Assembly (NCBI RefSeq): GCF_042453785.1
Contig: NC_091675.1
Span: 7,328,501-7,392,500 of the forward strand
Direction of reading: 5' to 3'
Length of the DNA: 64,000 nt
Source: Malus domestica
Lineage: Eukaryota; Streptophyta; Magnoliopsida; Rosales; Rosaceae
Below the pieces are notes generated by a model that saw only the letters and a list, made by a program, of their open reading frames with translations, did no database searches and was not told the origin of the DNA. Both the position numbers and the translations under genes were made by a program. This document shows, in pieces, positions 33,601 through 44,977 of this stretch. Position 1 is the stretch's first letter; every line of letters begins with the position of its first letter.

Positions 33601-36600
33601 GAAGGAAAGATGAGAGAAAATCGGTTACGGTGGTTTGGACATGTGCAAAGAAGGCCTACTGACGTTCCGATTAGAAGATGCGACTATGGGACAGAGGTTC
33701 AGGGCCGAAGGGGTAGAGGAAGACCTAGGAAAACTTTGGAAGAGACTCTAAGAAAAGACTTAGAGTACTTGGATCTAACGAAGGACATGACACAGGATCG
33801 AGCACAATGGCGTTCTAAGATTCATATAGCCGATCCCACTCAGTGACTTGGATTTTCCAAGTCTCCAACCGAGAAGTTTTCCTCACTCGGGAAATTAAGG
33901 GAACACTACCCCAACCTACATGCTCCACTCAGAAAGCTTCAACATACAAACTTTAACAAAAGAAAATTCAAAGAACTTAGCGAAGAAGGCTTTGGTGTAT
34001 TTAACACAATACGTTGAAATGAAGGAAATCTTATTTATTGATATCCCCGATAAGCTACAAATATGTACATATACATGAGTCAAAATAAGCACACAAGAGG
34101 GAGCCTTCACAAAGGTTGCTTAGGAGAAGTCTCAGCAGTCGGTAGAGCCCCAGAAAGAGAAGGCACCGGAGGGGGATCATTTGGAGCCTCAGTACTGGAC
34201 AGAACCCTAGAAGGAGGAGGCATCAGAGGTTGATCATTTGGAGCTTCATTACGCGGTACAGCCCCAGAAGACGAAGGCAATAAATGCCTTTGGAACAAAC
34301 CCACAAATCTCTGATGATCAAGTAAAACCTGACCATCAGTTTCCTTCATCTGGTCAAGCTTCCTCTTCATGTTTGTAGCATAGTCATGTGCGAGCCGGTG
34401 CAACTGTTTATTCTCATGCTTGAGCCCTCTAACCTCCTGTTTGAGACTCATCACTTCAGCCGCCAATGATTCAACTTGGCGGGTTCGAGCAAATAGGCGT
34501 TGGGCCATATTAGACACAGAACCTGCACATTGAACACTGAGAGCCAGCGAATCCTTAACAGCTAACTCATCAGACCGTTTGGAAAGTAGTCTGTTATCTT
34601 TGGGAGTGAGAAGGTTCCTGGCCACCACCGCAGCGGTCATATCATTCTTCATCACGGAATCCCCAACGGTAAGAGGACCAGTAGGGGAGACGAAGGATGG
34701 GCGCCATATGTTGTCTGGAGAAGGCGGGGCTGCCTCTTCAACAAGGTTCAAGTCAAAACGACGGTCGGAGGGGCCAGACATTTTCAAAGGTGTTGAAGAG
34801 AGAAGAGGTCGGACAAATCAAAATCTTAGAAGTGCAAGAATGGAGCTTCTACTGGTGGAGATTCAAGTGTGCTTTGGAACTTAATGCCAGCCCCTATAAA
34901 AATCTGCACTCGACGAAGCTTCAGAAATCGAAGAGGCGCCTGCTCAGAAATCGAAGAGGCGTTTGCTTTCTCAAAAGCTGGGCTGCTTAGAGATCACGAG
35001 GGTTGATCTCAGAAATCGAAGAGGCGTTTGCTTTCTCAAAAGTTGGGCTGCTCAAAGACCACGAAGGCCGATCTCAAAAATCGAAGAGGCGCTCGCTTTC
35101 TCAAAAGTTGGGCTCCCCAGAGACCACGAGGGCCGATCTCAGAAATCGAAGAGGCACCTACTTTTCCAGCCTTTTCCAGCCTTGTCAGCACCTGTCACAC
35201 GCACACTCAGTTTTGCGGAAATTATGGGCATTCTGTCAAAGACTTCTGGGGAAGTAGAAAACACATGAATCTTACTGTTCAATCACCCACTTCCCACACG
35301 CAACAATAGCTCATGGGTACCACAGATAACTTTGCCAAAGTTGAGCACGTGAAGCTTGCAGCTCCCACTACATCGCTCTGACCAAGAAGGGTAAAAGAAT
35401 AGCAAAGAAACAGCACTAACAAAGTTTAGACCCATAAATTTTGAAGGTCTAGCTACCATATTATTACCCACAAGGGTAAAGGAACAGTACCACTGCTGGA
35501 TAATTGGAAAGTCCCTGTGTGTCAACCTCTGTGCTTCGTGGCAAGGTAGACTAGCAAACATGCCCAACCTTTACTCACATTCGAGAAAACACTCCCAATA
35601 AGATTGCTTGCTCCAAAATCGAAGAGGCACCGTCCTCCGAATCTCGAGAGCCAGACTCCCAACATGACTACTTTCTTAAAAATCGAAGAGAGGGTAAAGG
35701 AACAGTACCATTGCTGGATAATTGGAAAGTCCCTGTGTGTCAACCTCTGTGCTTCGTGGCAAGGTAGACTAGCAAACATGCCCAACCTTTACTCACATTC
35801 GAGAAAACACTCCCAACAAGATTGCTTGCTCCAAAATCGAAGAGGCACCGCCCTCCGAATCTCGAGAGCCAGACTCCCAACATGATTACTTTCTCAAAAA
35901 TCGAAGAGACACTGCTCCCCGAATCTCGAGAGCCAGACCCCCAGCATGATTGCTTTCTCAAAAATCGATGAGGCATCGTTCTCCGAATCAATCGAAGAGG
36001 CGCTCGCTTTCTCAAGAGCTGGGCTGCTCAGAGACCACGAGGGCCGATCTCAGAAATCGAAGAGGCACCTACTTTTCTAGCCTTGTCAGCACCTGTCACA
36101 CGCACACTCAGCTTTGCAGAAATTATGGGCATTCTGTCGAAGACTTCTGGTGAAGTAGAAAGCACATGAATCTTACTGTTCAATCACCCACTTCCCACAC
36201 GCAATAATAGCTCATGGGTACCACAAATAACTTTGCCAAAGTTCTCTGCCAAAGTTGAGCACGTGAAGCTTGCAGCTCCCACTACATCGCTCTGACCAAG
36301 AAAGGTAAAAGAATAGCAAAGAAACAGCACTAACAAAAGTTTAGACACATAAATTTTGAAGGTCTAGCTACCATATTATTACCCACAACTGTAAAGGAAC
36401 AGTACCACTGCTGGATAATTGGAAAGTCCCTGTGGGTCAACCTCTGTGCTTCGTGGCAAGGTAGACTAGCAAACATGCCCAACCTTTACTCACATTCGAG
36501 AAAACACTCCCAATAAGATTGCTTGCTCCAAAATCGAAGAGGCACCGTCCTCCGAATCTCGAGAGCCAGACTCCCAACATGACTACTTTCTCAAAATCGA

Positions 36601-39600
36601 AGAGAGGGTAAAGGAACAGTACCATTGCTGGATAATTGGAAAGTCCCTGTGTGTCAACCTTTGTGCTTCGTGGCAAGGTAGACTAGCAAACATGCCCAAC
36701 CTTTACTCACATTCGAGACAACACTCCCAACAAGATTGCTTGCTCCAAAATCGAAGAGGCACCGCCCTCCGAATCTCGAGAGCCAGACTCCCAACATGAT
36801 TACTTCCTCAAAAATCGAAGAGACACTGCTCTCCGAATCTCGAGAGTCATACCCTCAGCATGATTGCTTTCTCAAAAATCGAAGAGGCATCGTTCTCCGA
36901 ATCTCGAGAGCCAGATACCACAGACCACTTTTTCAAAGTGCTCTGACAGAGTTAAAACATGTGAAAATGGCAGCTCCCACTACCGTGCTATGACCAAGCA
37001 GGGTAAAGGAATAGCATTACTACTTGTTGTTAGGGAGACTCCTATATATGTCGACCTCCATCCCCAACGGACAGGCAGACCTGCAAAAATGCTCAACCCT
37101 TCATCATATCTGAGAGGGCACTCCCAACGAAGCCTTTCGAAATATTCAGCTTTCTTTCCCCCCGATAATACCTCTGCAAACAAGCTATACTAGAGCAAGA
37201 ATATCTCATATCATCAGGGTTAAAAGCAAGAGTATCCCATATCATGCTTTTTCCCTGTCTTTTCTTTTGGCCTTGTTTTTACCTGCAAGACAAGGAGAAA
37301 GAGAGCAATCAGTCAGCACTTGGAATCAAGCTTCCAGCCAGGAACTGACTGCCTGGAACCCCTTACCTGATTACTTACCTGGCATTGCTCTCGAGTACTC
37401 ATCTTCAACATCTTATGTTTCCAGGGAAGATTCCGCATCTGCTTGAGGAACAGATAGGGCAAGTGCGAAGGATACAAGGAAGTATGTGGAGACAAGCGTA
37501 ACAGCACACGTGCCGATACATTCATTACTCTGTCAAAAGCAAAAGTATCCCATATCAGCAGGGTGGAACGTACTCTAGATTTGATGGACTTGTTTTGACC
37601 CTCAAATTCTTCAGTCGGCCTTATACTCTGGAGGAAACCAGAAAACCCTCCAGCTCAGTTCAAGAATAAGCCTGTGGAAAGTTACTTCTTCAAAAGCAAA
37701 AGTATCTCATATCATCTCTTCTCATTTTTCTTCTCTTTATCCTTCATGCTGTTGCAAGATGGGGAGAAGGTGAACAATCAGTCGGAGCTCTGATTGCTTA
37801 CCTTGTCTGTCACCTCTTTCAGCAGACCCCCTAGCTCGGCGACTTGGGGGACTCCTACTACATGGTTTGTATCGCGCTTGACCAAGCCTGAAACTACAAG
37901 TAAGCCTCAAGTGAAATTGATACATTACCTTGTGCATCTCCACCAGTTAAAGATACCACCCCTGGATGGAGGAAGAGTACTTCCAGAGAAGATGCCACAT
38001 CTACCTATGAGACAGATAAGGCAAGTCAAGACGACACCACACTCCGATACTTAGAAGTTTCGTGATTACGAGATCATTCTCCCACAATATTTTCTAATGT
38101 CATTTGTACTAAATCATTCACTTGTACTCACTAAATGAGAGCTTGAACCTATGTACTTGTGTAAACCCTTCACAATTAATGAGAACTCTTCTATTCCGTG
38201 GACGTAGCCAATCTGGGTGAACCACGTACATCTTGTGTTTGCTTTCCTATCTCTATCCATTTATATACTTATCCACACTAATGACCGGAGCAATCTAGCG
38301 AAGATCACAAAAAGCGATCGTTTTCGCTACCTAGGATCTATCTTGCAAGAGAACGGAGAATTAGATGGAGATCTCAACCATAGAATACGAGCTGGATGGA
38401 AAGAGTGCATTCGGCGTGTTGTGTGACCGTCGTAGGCCACTGAAGCTCAAGGGAAAATTTTATAGGACGGCAATAAGGCTAGCGATGTTGTATGGCACAG
38501 AATGTTGGGTGGTGAAGCATCAACACGTACACAAAATGGGTGTAGCGGAGATGAGGATGCTTCGTGGGATGTGTGGGCACACGAGAAAGGATAAGATTGG
38601 GAATGAGGATATCCGAGGTAAAGTAGGAGTAGCCGAAATTGTAGGAAATATGAGAGAAAATCTGCTCCGGTGATTTTGAACATGTGCAAAGAAGGCCGAC
38701 TGACGCTCCGGTTCGAAGATGTGACTACGGGACAGAGGTTCAGGGCCGAAGGGGTAGAGGAAGACATAGGACAACTTTGGAAGAGACTCTAAGAAAAGAC
38801 TTAGAGTACTTGGATCTAACGGAGGACATGACACAAAACCGAGCGCAATGGCGTTCTAGGATTCATATAGCCGACCCCACTTAGTGGGAAAAGGCTTTGT
38901 TGTTGTTGTTGTTGCTCATTGCTTCTCACCCACTCTCTCCATTTGATATGATCTGGTCTGTGTCTCTCTATATATCAATGTAGGATGTGAAACATACTTA
39001 AAAGTGATAATAAGTTCACTTATGGGTTCTTGATGTTCCTATGTAAATTTTCTCTGTGTCAATATAGATAGCAGAAGATTATTCCCACTGTGAGTTCCTC
39101 ATCCGCCTCCCAGGATACTGCCCAAGTATGTTGCTTTCTACCCCAAGACAGTGGCTTCCTTGTCTTTATTTATCATCGTTCTCTTTTTGGTTCAGGGAAT
39201 TGTTGATTAGTTTACCTCATATTGTTGTTATGACTTTGCAGTGCCTGCTTTCCGTGATGTAGTTGATGTACCTCTAGTTGTGAGGAGGTTTCGCAGATCC
39301 CGCAAAGAGGTTTTCATCCATATATCTTTAACAAATCACTTTCATTATTGATTAAATTGATCGCATTGATTTTTCATTCTTTTCCTGGTATAGGTGAGGG
39401 AGGAACTTGGAATTGGAGACGATGTAACTCTAGTCATCCTCAACTTCGGTGGACAGGTGAAATTGCTGTTTTAGTCATGTATTTGGTTTCACAAAGAAAC
39501 CACTTTGTGAGTATGTCTATTCTTATTGTACTTGTATTTCTCTATCTGCAGCCAGCAGGCTGGATGTTGAAGGAAGAGTTTTTACCCCCTCGATGGCTGT

Positions 39601-42600
39601 GCCTGGTATTTTCATAGCATATGTCGTATGTTTTCGTTCTGTTTAATGGTGCTCAGATATTTTATAACAAAAAAAGGTTTTTGTTTTTCGATTCAGGTTT
39701 GTGGTGGTTCTGACACCCAGGAGCTTCCGTCAAATTTCATAAAGCTTGCAAAAGATGCTTATACACCTGATTTTATGGCAGCGTCTGACTGTATGCTTGG
39801 TAGAGTATGAAACTATTTTGGTGGGAAGCTTATGTTGAAGGGATAGAGATTGAAATTTTTTTTTCGGTTCATTTTATTTCAGGAAAAATTGGATATGGCA
39901 CTGTGAGTGAAGCTCTTGCGTACAAGTTACCTTTTGTCTTCGTACGCAGAGATTATTTCAATGAAGAACCTTTCTTGAGAAATATGCTTGAGGTATGAAT
40001 ATGATCCCCTATCTTACAAAAGAATAATATTAATTTCATTTGTTGAACACATGTCATGTTGAACAATGATGTATACACAACACATGTCCTGTGCACAACG
40101 CATTTATGTTCAACAATGATACAAGTAATTTAGGGCTCGTTTAGTATCCTTCTTGGATTCAATTTTTTTGTTTTTAAATAATTGATGAATGCAGTTAAAT
40201 TACTTAAGACCCATTTGTTTCAAAAACAAAAAATTTGTATCCAAGAAGGATACCAAACAACCCCTTATATTTTGTTGAAGTCTGTGACCCATTAATTTCC
40301 GATAGTAAGCATGATTAAGAATCTCTTTCTTTCCTCTCTTATATTCTTGTCAAGAATCTGATACTAGTTGGGTTTAAAATAATCTCTTATAACAGTATTA
40401 TCAAGGTGGCGTTGAGATGATTAGGAGGGACTTGCTCACTGGTCACTGGAAACCTTACCTTGAGCGTGCAATCAGTTTGAAGCCATGCTATGAAGGAGGT
40501 ATCAATGGTGGTGAGGTACCTTCGTTGTTTCTGGAATCGTATGATTAGTTATACACTTGTATTTTGCATCTGTGTGGTAATGTACAATTTGAAAATTATA
40601 GGTGGCAGCTCACATCCTGCAGGAGACTGCTATTGGGAAAAACTATGCATCAGATAAGGTAATTGAACTTTCAGAATTGGTAATTTTAAGAAAAAGAGTA
40701 TAAAATCAACTCTTAGATTTCAGAACTCAATACCAAATAGTTTTATTACCACTATCAGTCTGACACAAATTCGTGTGGAAACTAATTAGCCAAACTGTGC
40801 AAAGCCAAAAATAAAAGGTCTAAGGTTGGTTGGCAGAAGACTCATTTGAACAATTTGTCAAAAAAACTACTATGTTTCAATGAAATAAACTCACATTTTG
40901 ATTCCCCTTTTCTCATACTAAAATGTAGCTAAGTGGGGCAAGAAGATTGCGTGATGCCATAATTCTTGGGTATCAACTACAAAGGGTACCTGGACGAGAT
41001 ATGGCAATTCCTGAATGGTATGCAAATGCGGAAAGTGAACTTGGAATTGGATCACCTACTTGCGAAGTGAGCGAGAAGAGCTCCCTAATGAACTCGTGAG
41101 TTGCATCTTCTATCACTCTTGTTTTTATGCAAGAATTAATTGGATACTTCATATAACATCAATGCAACTCTATTTGTAGATGCACTGAAGACTTCGAGAT
41201 TCTTCATGGAGATCTTCATGGTATTTCAGATACAATGACTTTTTTGAAGAGCTTGGCAGAACTAGATTCTGTTTATTACTCTGAAAAAACTACTGAGAAG
41301 CGCCGGGAGCGCAAGGCTGCAGCTGGACTCTTCAACTGGGAGGTCTCACTTGGTTCAACTAAAATCTCATAGGCTTTGTCTTAAGTTTTAAATTTTTTAT
41401 AACCATATCAGCAATGCCAGTATTGTTTAGAAGTTTGGCTGAGGAAAATTGTAGATGTTTTTCATATTTTTTTTCAGAATCTGAACTGTTTTTACAATGA
41501 TTTTTCTGAGTAATTGTAATTGATTTTTGGGACACAGGAAGAAATTTTTGTGGCAAGAGCACCTGGACGATTGGACGTAATGGGAGGGATTGCTGACTAT
41601 TCAGGAAGCCTGGTCTTGCAGGTTTGTCTCTGTATTTGATGGATATTTGTTGTTCTGCCTGCTAAGCCTACTCTTGCCACTCGGTGCAGCGTACACATGT
41701 GTGCGCACTCTCACTGGCACGCAGACACACACATCTGTGTACACATATTGTTGAAAACAGAAACCTAGCATTCAAACTAGACTCATGGGACAAAAACCTT
41801 GTCTTTCCTCCTGACGGTTTCTTCTGATGTTTTCTCTCACAGATGCCGATAAAGGAAGCCTGCCATGTTGCTATACAACGAAATCATCCAAGTAAACATA
41901 GGCTCTGGAAACATGTCCTGGCCCGGCAGCAGGCAGAAGGACGAAACCCAACACCTGTCCTGCAAATTGTAAGTGTAAGCATTAAGAGTCAATATGTCTC
42001 TTAAGTATAGCAAGTAGGGTTGTCTTTATCTTTGGGAAGTGAGAAAGGTTTAGACTGTCGATATAGTTGCTCCTATTGACACAATAACATCTGGTTGTTA
42101 ATTTTCAAAGTCATCCCAACAGCTTATGGAATGATGCCTGTGTGTAGGAAATACCTTATTTTAAAAATAGAAATAAATATAATTGTCATTACCATTACCA
42201 TTTTCATATATTGGTTGTATCAGGTCTCATATGGTTCAGAGTTAAGCAACCGTAGCCCAACGTTTGACATGGATCTTTCTGATTTTATGGACGGAGATAA
42301 ACCAATGTCATATGAGAAGGCAAAGAAATACTTTTCACAAGATCCATCCCAAAAGTGGGTCAATCATCCTTCTTCAATTTGTCTGTATCTGGAACTTTGT
42401 AAACTACTTACATGGTTTCAATTTCAGGTGGGCAGCATATGTTGCAGGTGTCATTCTGGTTTTGATGATAGAACTAGGTGTACATTTTGAGGACAGCATC
42501 AGTTTGCTGGTATGTGTAGGCATTTTTGTTTAGAATACGTTGATTGTTCAGTTGATATATAGCGTACTCTAAGGTTGCTTACAAATAGCTTACTGTCATA

Positions 42601-44735
42601 TATTATGACCATAATGTTGCCATCTCCACTTGCAATAACATACAGGTTTCCTCCTCAGTCCCGGAAGGCAAAGGTGTCTCTTCTTCTGCTTCTGTGGAAG
42701 TCGCTACCATGTCTGCCATAGCTGCTGCCCATGGTATTTTCATTATTCAAATTAGCTTTTTTTAGCTATTCTAATTGTGTATTTAAAAACAACAGAAGCA
42801 GTCCTTTTTAGGTGCTTACATAATACTCATTATGTTTTAAAATTTATTATCATATAAAGCAATGGAAAACAAAATGACTGAAACCAACCCTGTGCTTTGT
42901 AGGATTAAGCATCAGTCCCAGAGATCTTGCTTTGCTTTGCCAAAAGGTTGAACCTTCAGCACAGTATATAATTAGCGTAGACTGTTTTTCTTTTGATATT
43001 TTCATTGTGTTCATAATTTTGATTATTCTAGTTGTATATTAGGTGGAGAATCATATTGTTGGAGCACCATGCGGTGTGATGGATCAGATGACATCTGCAT
43101 GTGGTGAAGCAAACAAGCTTCTTGCGATGGTGTGCCAGGTATCCGCTATTGATGTTGCGGAGAACAACCATCTTGCTGCATTTCTAATATAGAGATATTA
43201 TGTCATTTATTTTTTTGTTTGATTCTCCCTACAGCCTGCTGAGGTTCTTGGACTTGTAGAAATCCCTGGCCATGTTCGCTTTTGGGGAATTGATTCAGGA
43301 ATAAGACACAGGTTGTCAATGACACATCGTCTTATATATATCAACTAAACTGTCTTTAACCTCATTACCAAAATCATACTTTTTGGCCCTAAAATCAAAT
43401 AAGGAATTGTACTTGAGTCTTGCCGGTTTTCTTCTTGTATAGTGTTGGAGGTGCGGATTATGGATCTGTTAGAATAGGTGCCTTTATGGGTCGGAAGATG
43501 ATAAAGTGCGCAGCATCTATGATTTTGTCTCGATCGTCATCAACTGCATATGGGACAATCAATGAATTGGAGGATGATGGTTATGAACTACTTGAAGCTG
43601 AGACTTCATTAAATTACTTGTGCAACCTGCCACCTCATAGGTAATATTCTCCACCAGGACTTTTAAGAAACTCGTTAAATATTAAGGTTCACTTACTGGC
43701 CAAAAAACAAGGGCGAAGTTTTTAGCTAAATACCTTACATCTGTATTAATCATGTAGAAGTTTATTTATATTTTCATAACTTGAATTTCAGATATGAGGC
43801 TCTTTATGTTAAGGTCCTTCCTGAAACTATACTTGGTGAAACTTTTCTTGAGAAGTATGATGATCACAACGATCCAGTTACAGTAATTGATCCAAATCGT
43901 AGCTACGTAGTGAGATCACCTGCTAGACATCCTATATATGAAAATTTCCGGGTTAAGGTTAGTACCGGAATATTATATGACGATACTTTTGTTTCTTGTT
44001 TTATGGACTACTATTCAATCATCTAAGTTATTTTTGGTATTTACTTGACGTGTAGACCTTCAAAGCACTGCTAACATCTGCAAATTCAGATGATCAGCTT
44101 ACAGCTCTTGGAGAATTACTGTACCAGGTATGTACAAGTTTCTGATTTTGCAAGATGGTTGATGAAAACTTGGAAATTAATGCGCTAAAACAAGTTCTAG
44201 TTTGGGCGAGTTGAAAGATCATTTCTATATGCCAGTTACCTGCTCGTGAAATAAAGAAAGAACGAGATGCGCACCCATAAATCGGCTTGTACTAGTTAGC
44301 TAGCCAGTACCTGAACATAATCTTCTTTTGCAGTGTCACTACAGCTATAGTGCTTGCGGACTTGGCTCCGATGGAACAAATCGGCTTGTACGGTTGGTAC
44401 AAGAGATGCAATATGCTAAATCATCTAAATCCGACGATGGGACGTTGTATGGAGCCAAGATTACAGGTGGAGGTTCCGGTGGAACGGTTTGTGTTGTTGG
44501 AAGGAACTGTCTGCAGAGCAGCCAACAAATTTTGGAGGTAATTCTATCAGGAAGAGATTTTGTTATTAGGATCATTACTGCAGTAGCTGATAGATTTTGA
44601 CCTATGCAGATTCAGCAGAGGTACAAAGATGCAACAGGGTATCTGCCATTTATTTTCGAGGGCTCGTCGCCTGGTGCCGGCAAGTTCGGGTATCTAAGAA
44701 TACGCCGCCGTGTCTCCCTCGATCCAAATGAGTAA
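30637..44735 (+). CDS. ARA1: L-arabinokinase
   Basis: Twenty-nine exons, all in phase with GT-AG borders, give 989 residues: 30637-30744, 30837-30944, 31294-31362, 31512-31595, 31740-31816, 31975-32041, 39068-39125, 39242-39309, 39394-39456, 39552-39605, 39697-39799, 39883-39992, 40396-40515, 40602-40658, 40929-41095, 41180-41342, 41538-41621, 41843-41968, 42224-42354, 42428-42509, 42646-42733, 42903-42946, 43043-43138, 43235-43311, 43443-43640, 43792-43957, 44056-44127, 44334-44537, 44610-44735. The enzyme phosphorylates free L-arabinose to L-arabinose-1-phosphate, for salvage into UDP-arabinose. The N-terminal half is glycosyltransferase-like ([13 protein letters not shown]). The C-terminal half is a GHMP kinase: [18 protein letters not shown] at about 498, [14 protein letters not shown] at about 638, [17 protein letters not shown] near 925. 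The sixth intron is 7,026 bp because of LINE and LTR-type insertions, yet no exon is damaged. A MITE lies in a later intron. Confidence 0.95.
32093..33845 (+). mobile_element. 5'-truncated RTE-type LINE with open RT frame
   Basis: Inside ARA1 intron 6, in sense. A frame open from 32110 to 33846 (578 codons) encodes a non-LTR reverse transcriptase. Seen are [52 protein letters not shown], the catalytic FADD at residues 321-324, and the thumb/C-terminal part ([26 protein letters not shown]). No endonuclease precedes it. The copy starts within the linker before RT ([15 protein letters not shown]), so it is 5'-truncated, as is common for LINEs. RTE clade is inferred from the sequence style and from the TTG-repeat tail of the sister copy. 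Its own tail is missing; an LTR-type segment follows directly. The long open frame suggests a recent insertion. Confidence 0.85.
34107..34787 (-). CDS. Antisense coiled-coil ORF in the LTR-type element
   Basis: Uninterrupted frame of 226 codons on the minus strand, opposite to the orientation of the LTR-like end. The N-terminus ([20 protein letters not shown]) is followed by [20 protein letters not shown] and a helical region, residues about 80-160, with heptad-like spacing ([20 protein letters not shown], then [20 protein letters not shown]). The C-terminus is a Pro/Ser repeat with three variants of [17 protein letters not shown] know no named domain for it. It might be a structural or regulatory protein of the retroelement, or a captured host frame. 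It sits in mobile DNA, so it is not a candidate ordinary gene of the host. Confidence 0.5.
   Translation of the reverse strand: MKMSGPSDRRFDLNLVEEAAPPSPDNIWRPSFVSPTGPLTVGDSVMKNDMTAAVVARNLLTPKDNRLLSKRSDELAVKDSLALSVQCAGSVSNMAQRLFARTRQVESLAAEVMSLKQEVRGLKHENKQLHRLAHDYATNMKRKLDQMKETDGQVLLDHQRFVGLFQRHLLPSSSGAVPRNEAPNDQPLMPPPSRVLSSTEAPNDPPPVPSLSGALPTAETSPKQPL
34927..35160. repeat. 65-bp tandem repeats in the LTR-type element
   Basis: Three full and two partial copies of a unit of about 65 bp starting ATCGAAGAGGCG and containing TTTGCTTTCTCAAAAG, CTGGGCTGCTC and GACCACGAGGGCC. One more copy is at about 35993-36066. Confidence 0.8.
35160..36900. repeat. Long direct duplications in the LTR-type element
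   Basis: A block of about 900 bp is present twice in tandem: 35160 onward (AGCCTTGTCAGCACCTGTCAC ... CAACATGACTACTTTCT) and 36077 onward. Inside each block, a segment (GGTAAAGGAACAGTACCA ... CCAAAATCGAAGAGGCACCG) is itself duplicated, so it is seen near 35475, 35694, 36393 and 36607. Copies are nearly identical, which points to recent unequal exchange. Confidence 0.75.
38299..38918 (+). mobile_element. Second RTE LINE, 3' fragment with (TTG)n tail
   Basis: Matches the last 580 bp of the first LINE copy (from 33256 on) at roughly 95% by eye, then continues into the proper RTE end CTTAGTGGGAAAAGGCTTTG and five TTG repeats (38898-38914). It is strongly 5'-truncated and its frame is broken in places. 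It is in the same intron and orientation as the first copy. Confidence 0.85.
40133..40264. mobile_element. Tourist-like MITE in an ARA1 intron
   Basis: 132 bp with inverted ends GGGCTCGTTTAGTATCCTTC and GAAGGATACCAAACAACCCC, flanked by TTA on both sides (40130-40132 and 40265-40267). Length, GGG termini and the TTA duplication fit the PIF/Harbinger (Tourist) type. A degenerate relative lies at 11597-11723. Confidence 0.75.
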
Positions 44736-44977
44736 TGTATTGGAGTATAAAATGTCTTGTAATTTGCCTTAATTTAAGCCTTCCATTCAAGGATCACATT
44801 TGGTACAACTCTCTTGCGGACGTATAAGATTATTCCAAGTCCAAATAATAGTTGTTCTTGATCAATGCCTCAAACAAGTACAGAAACTTACTTCAATTAT
44901 TACGATATACACTGAATACGGATCATAGAACGACAGATGATGTTTATACGGATTAGAATCTACAACTGAGTCTAGGA

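Larger units (their letters stand above)
33846..38298 (-). mobile_element. Fragment of a large non-autonomous LTR-type element
   Basis: Lies between the two RTE pieces. It has an antisense-type open frame (34107-34787), 65-bp tandem repeats, long direct duplications, a purine tract (CTTGGGGGACTCCTAC near 37845) and an LTR-like end (about 37850-38298, with GTGGACGTAGCCAATC and GAACCACGTACATC). The tract and end are in plus orientation; the open frame is on the minus strand. No matching LTR is found on the left side, and I see no gag or pol. This resembles non-autonomous relatives of the Ty3/gypsy Tat group, by inference. It is broken, with uncertain borders. Confidence 0.5.

Noticed and set aside
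34927-35160. Regular repeats resembling a CRISPR array
   Set aside because: The 65-bp units are directly tandem with no unique spacers, and the DNA is plant nuclear.
34963-37193. Several plus- and minus-strand frames of 70-109 codons
   Set aside because: Produced by the repeated segments of the LTR-type fragment; the same sequence recurs in several frames.
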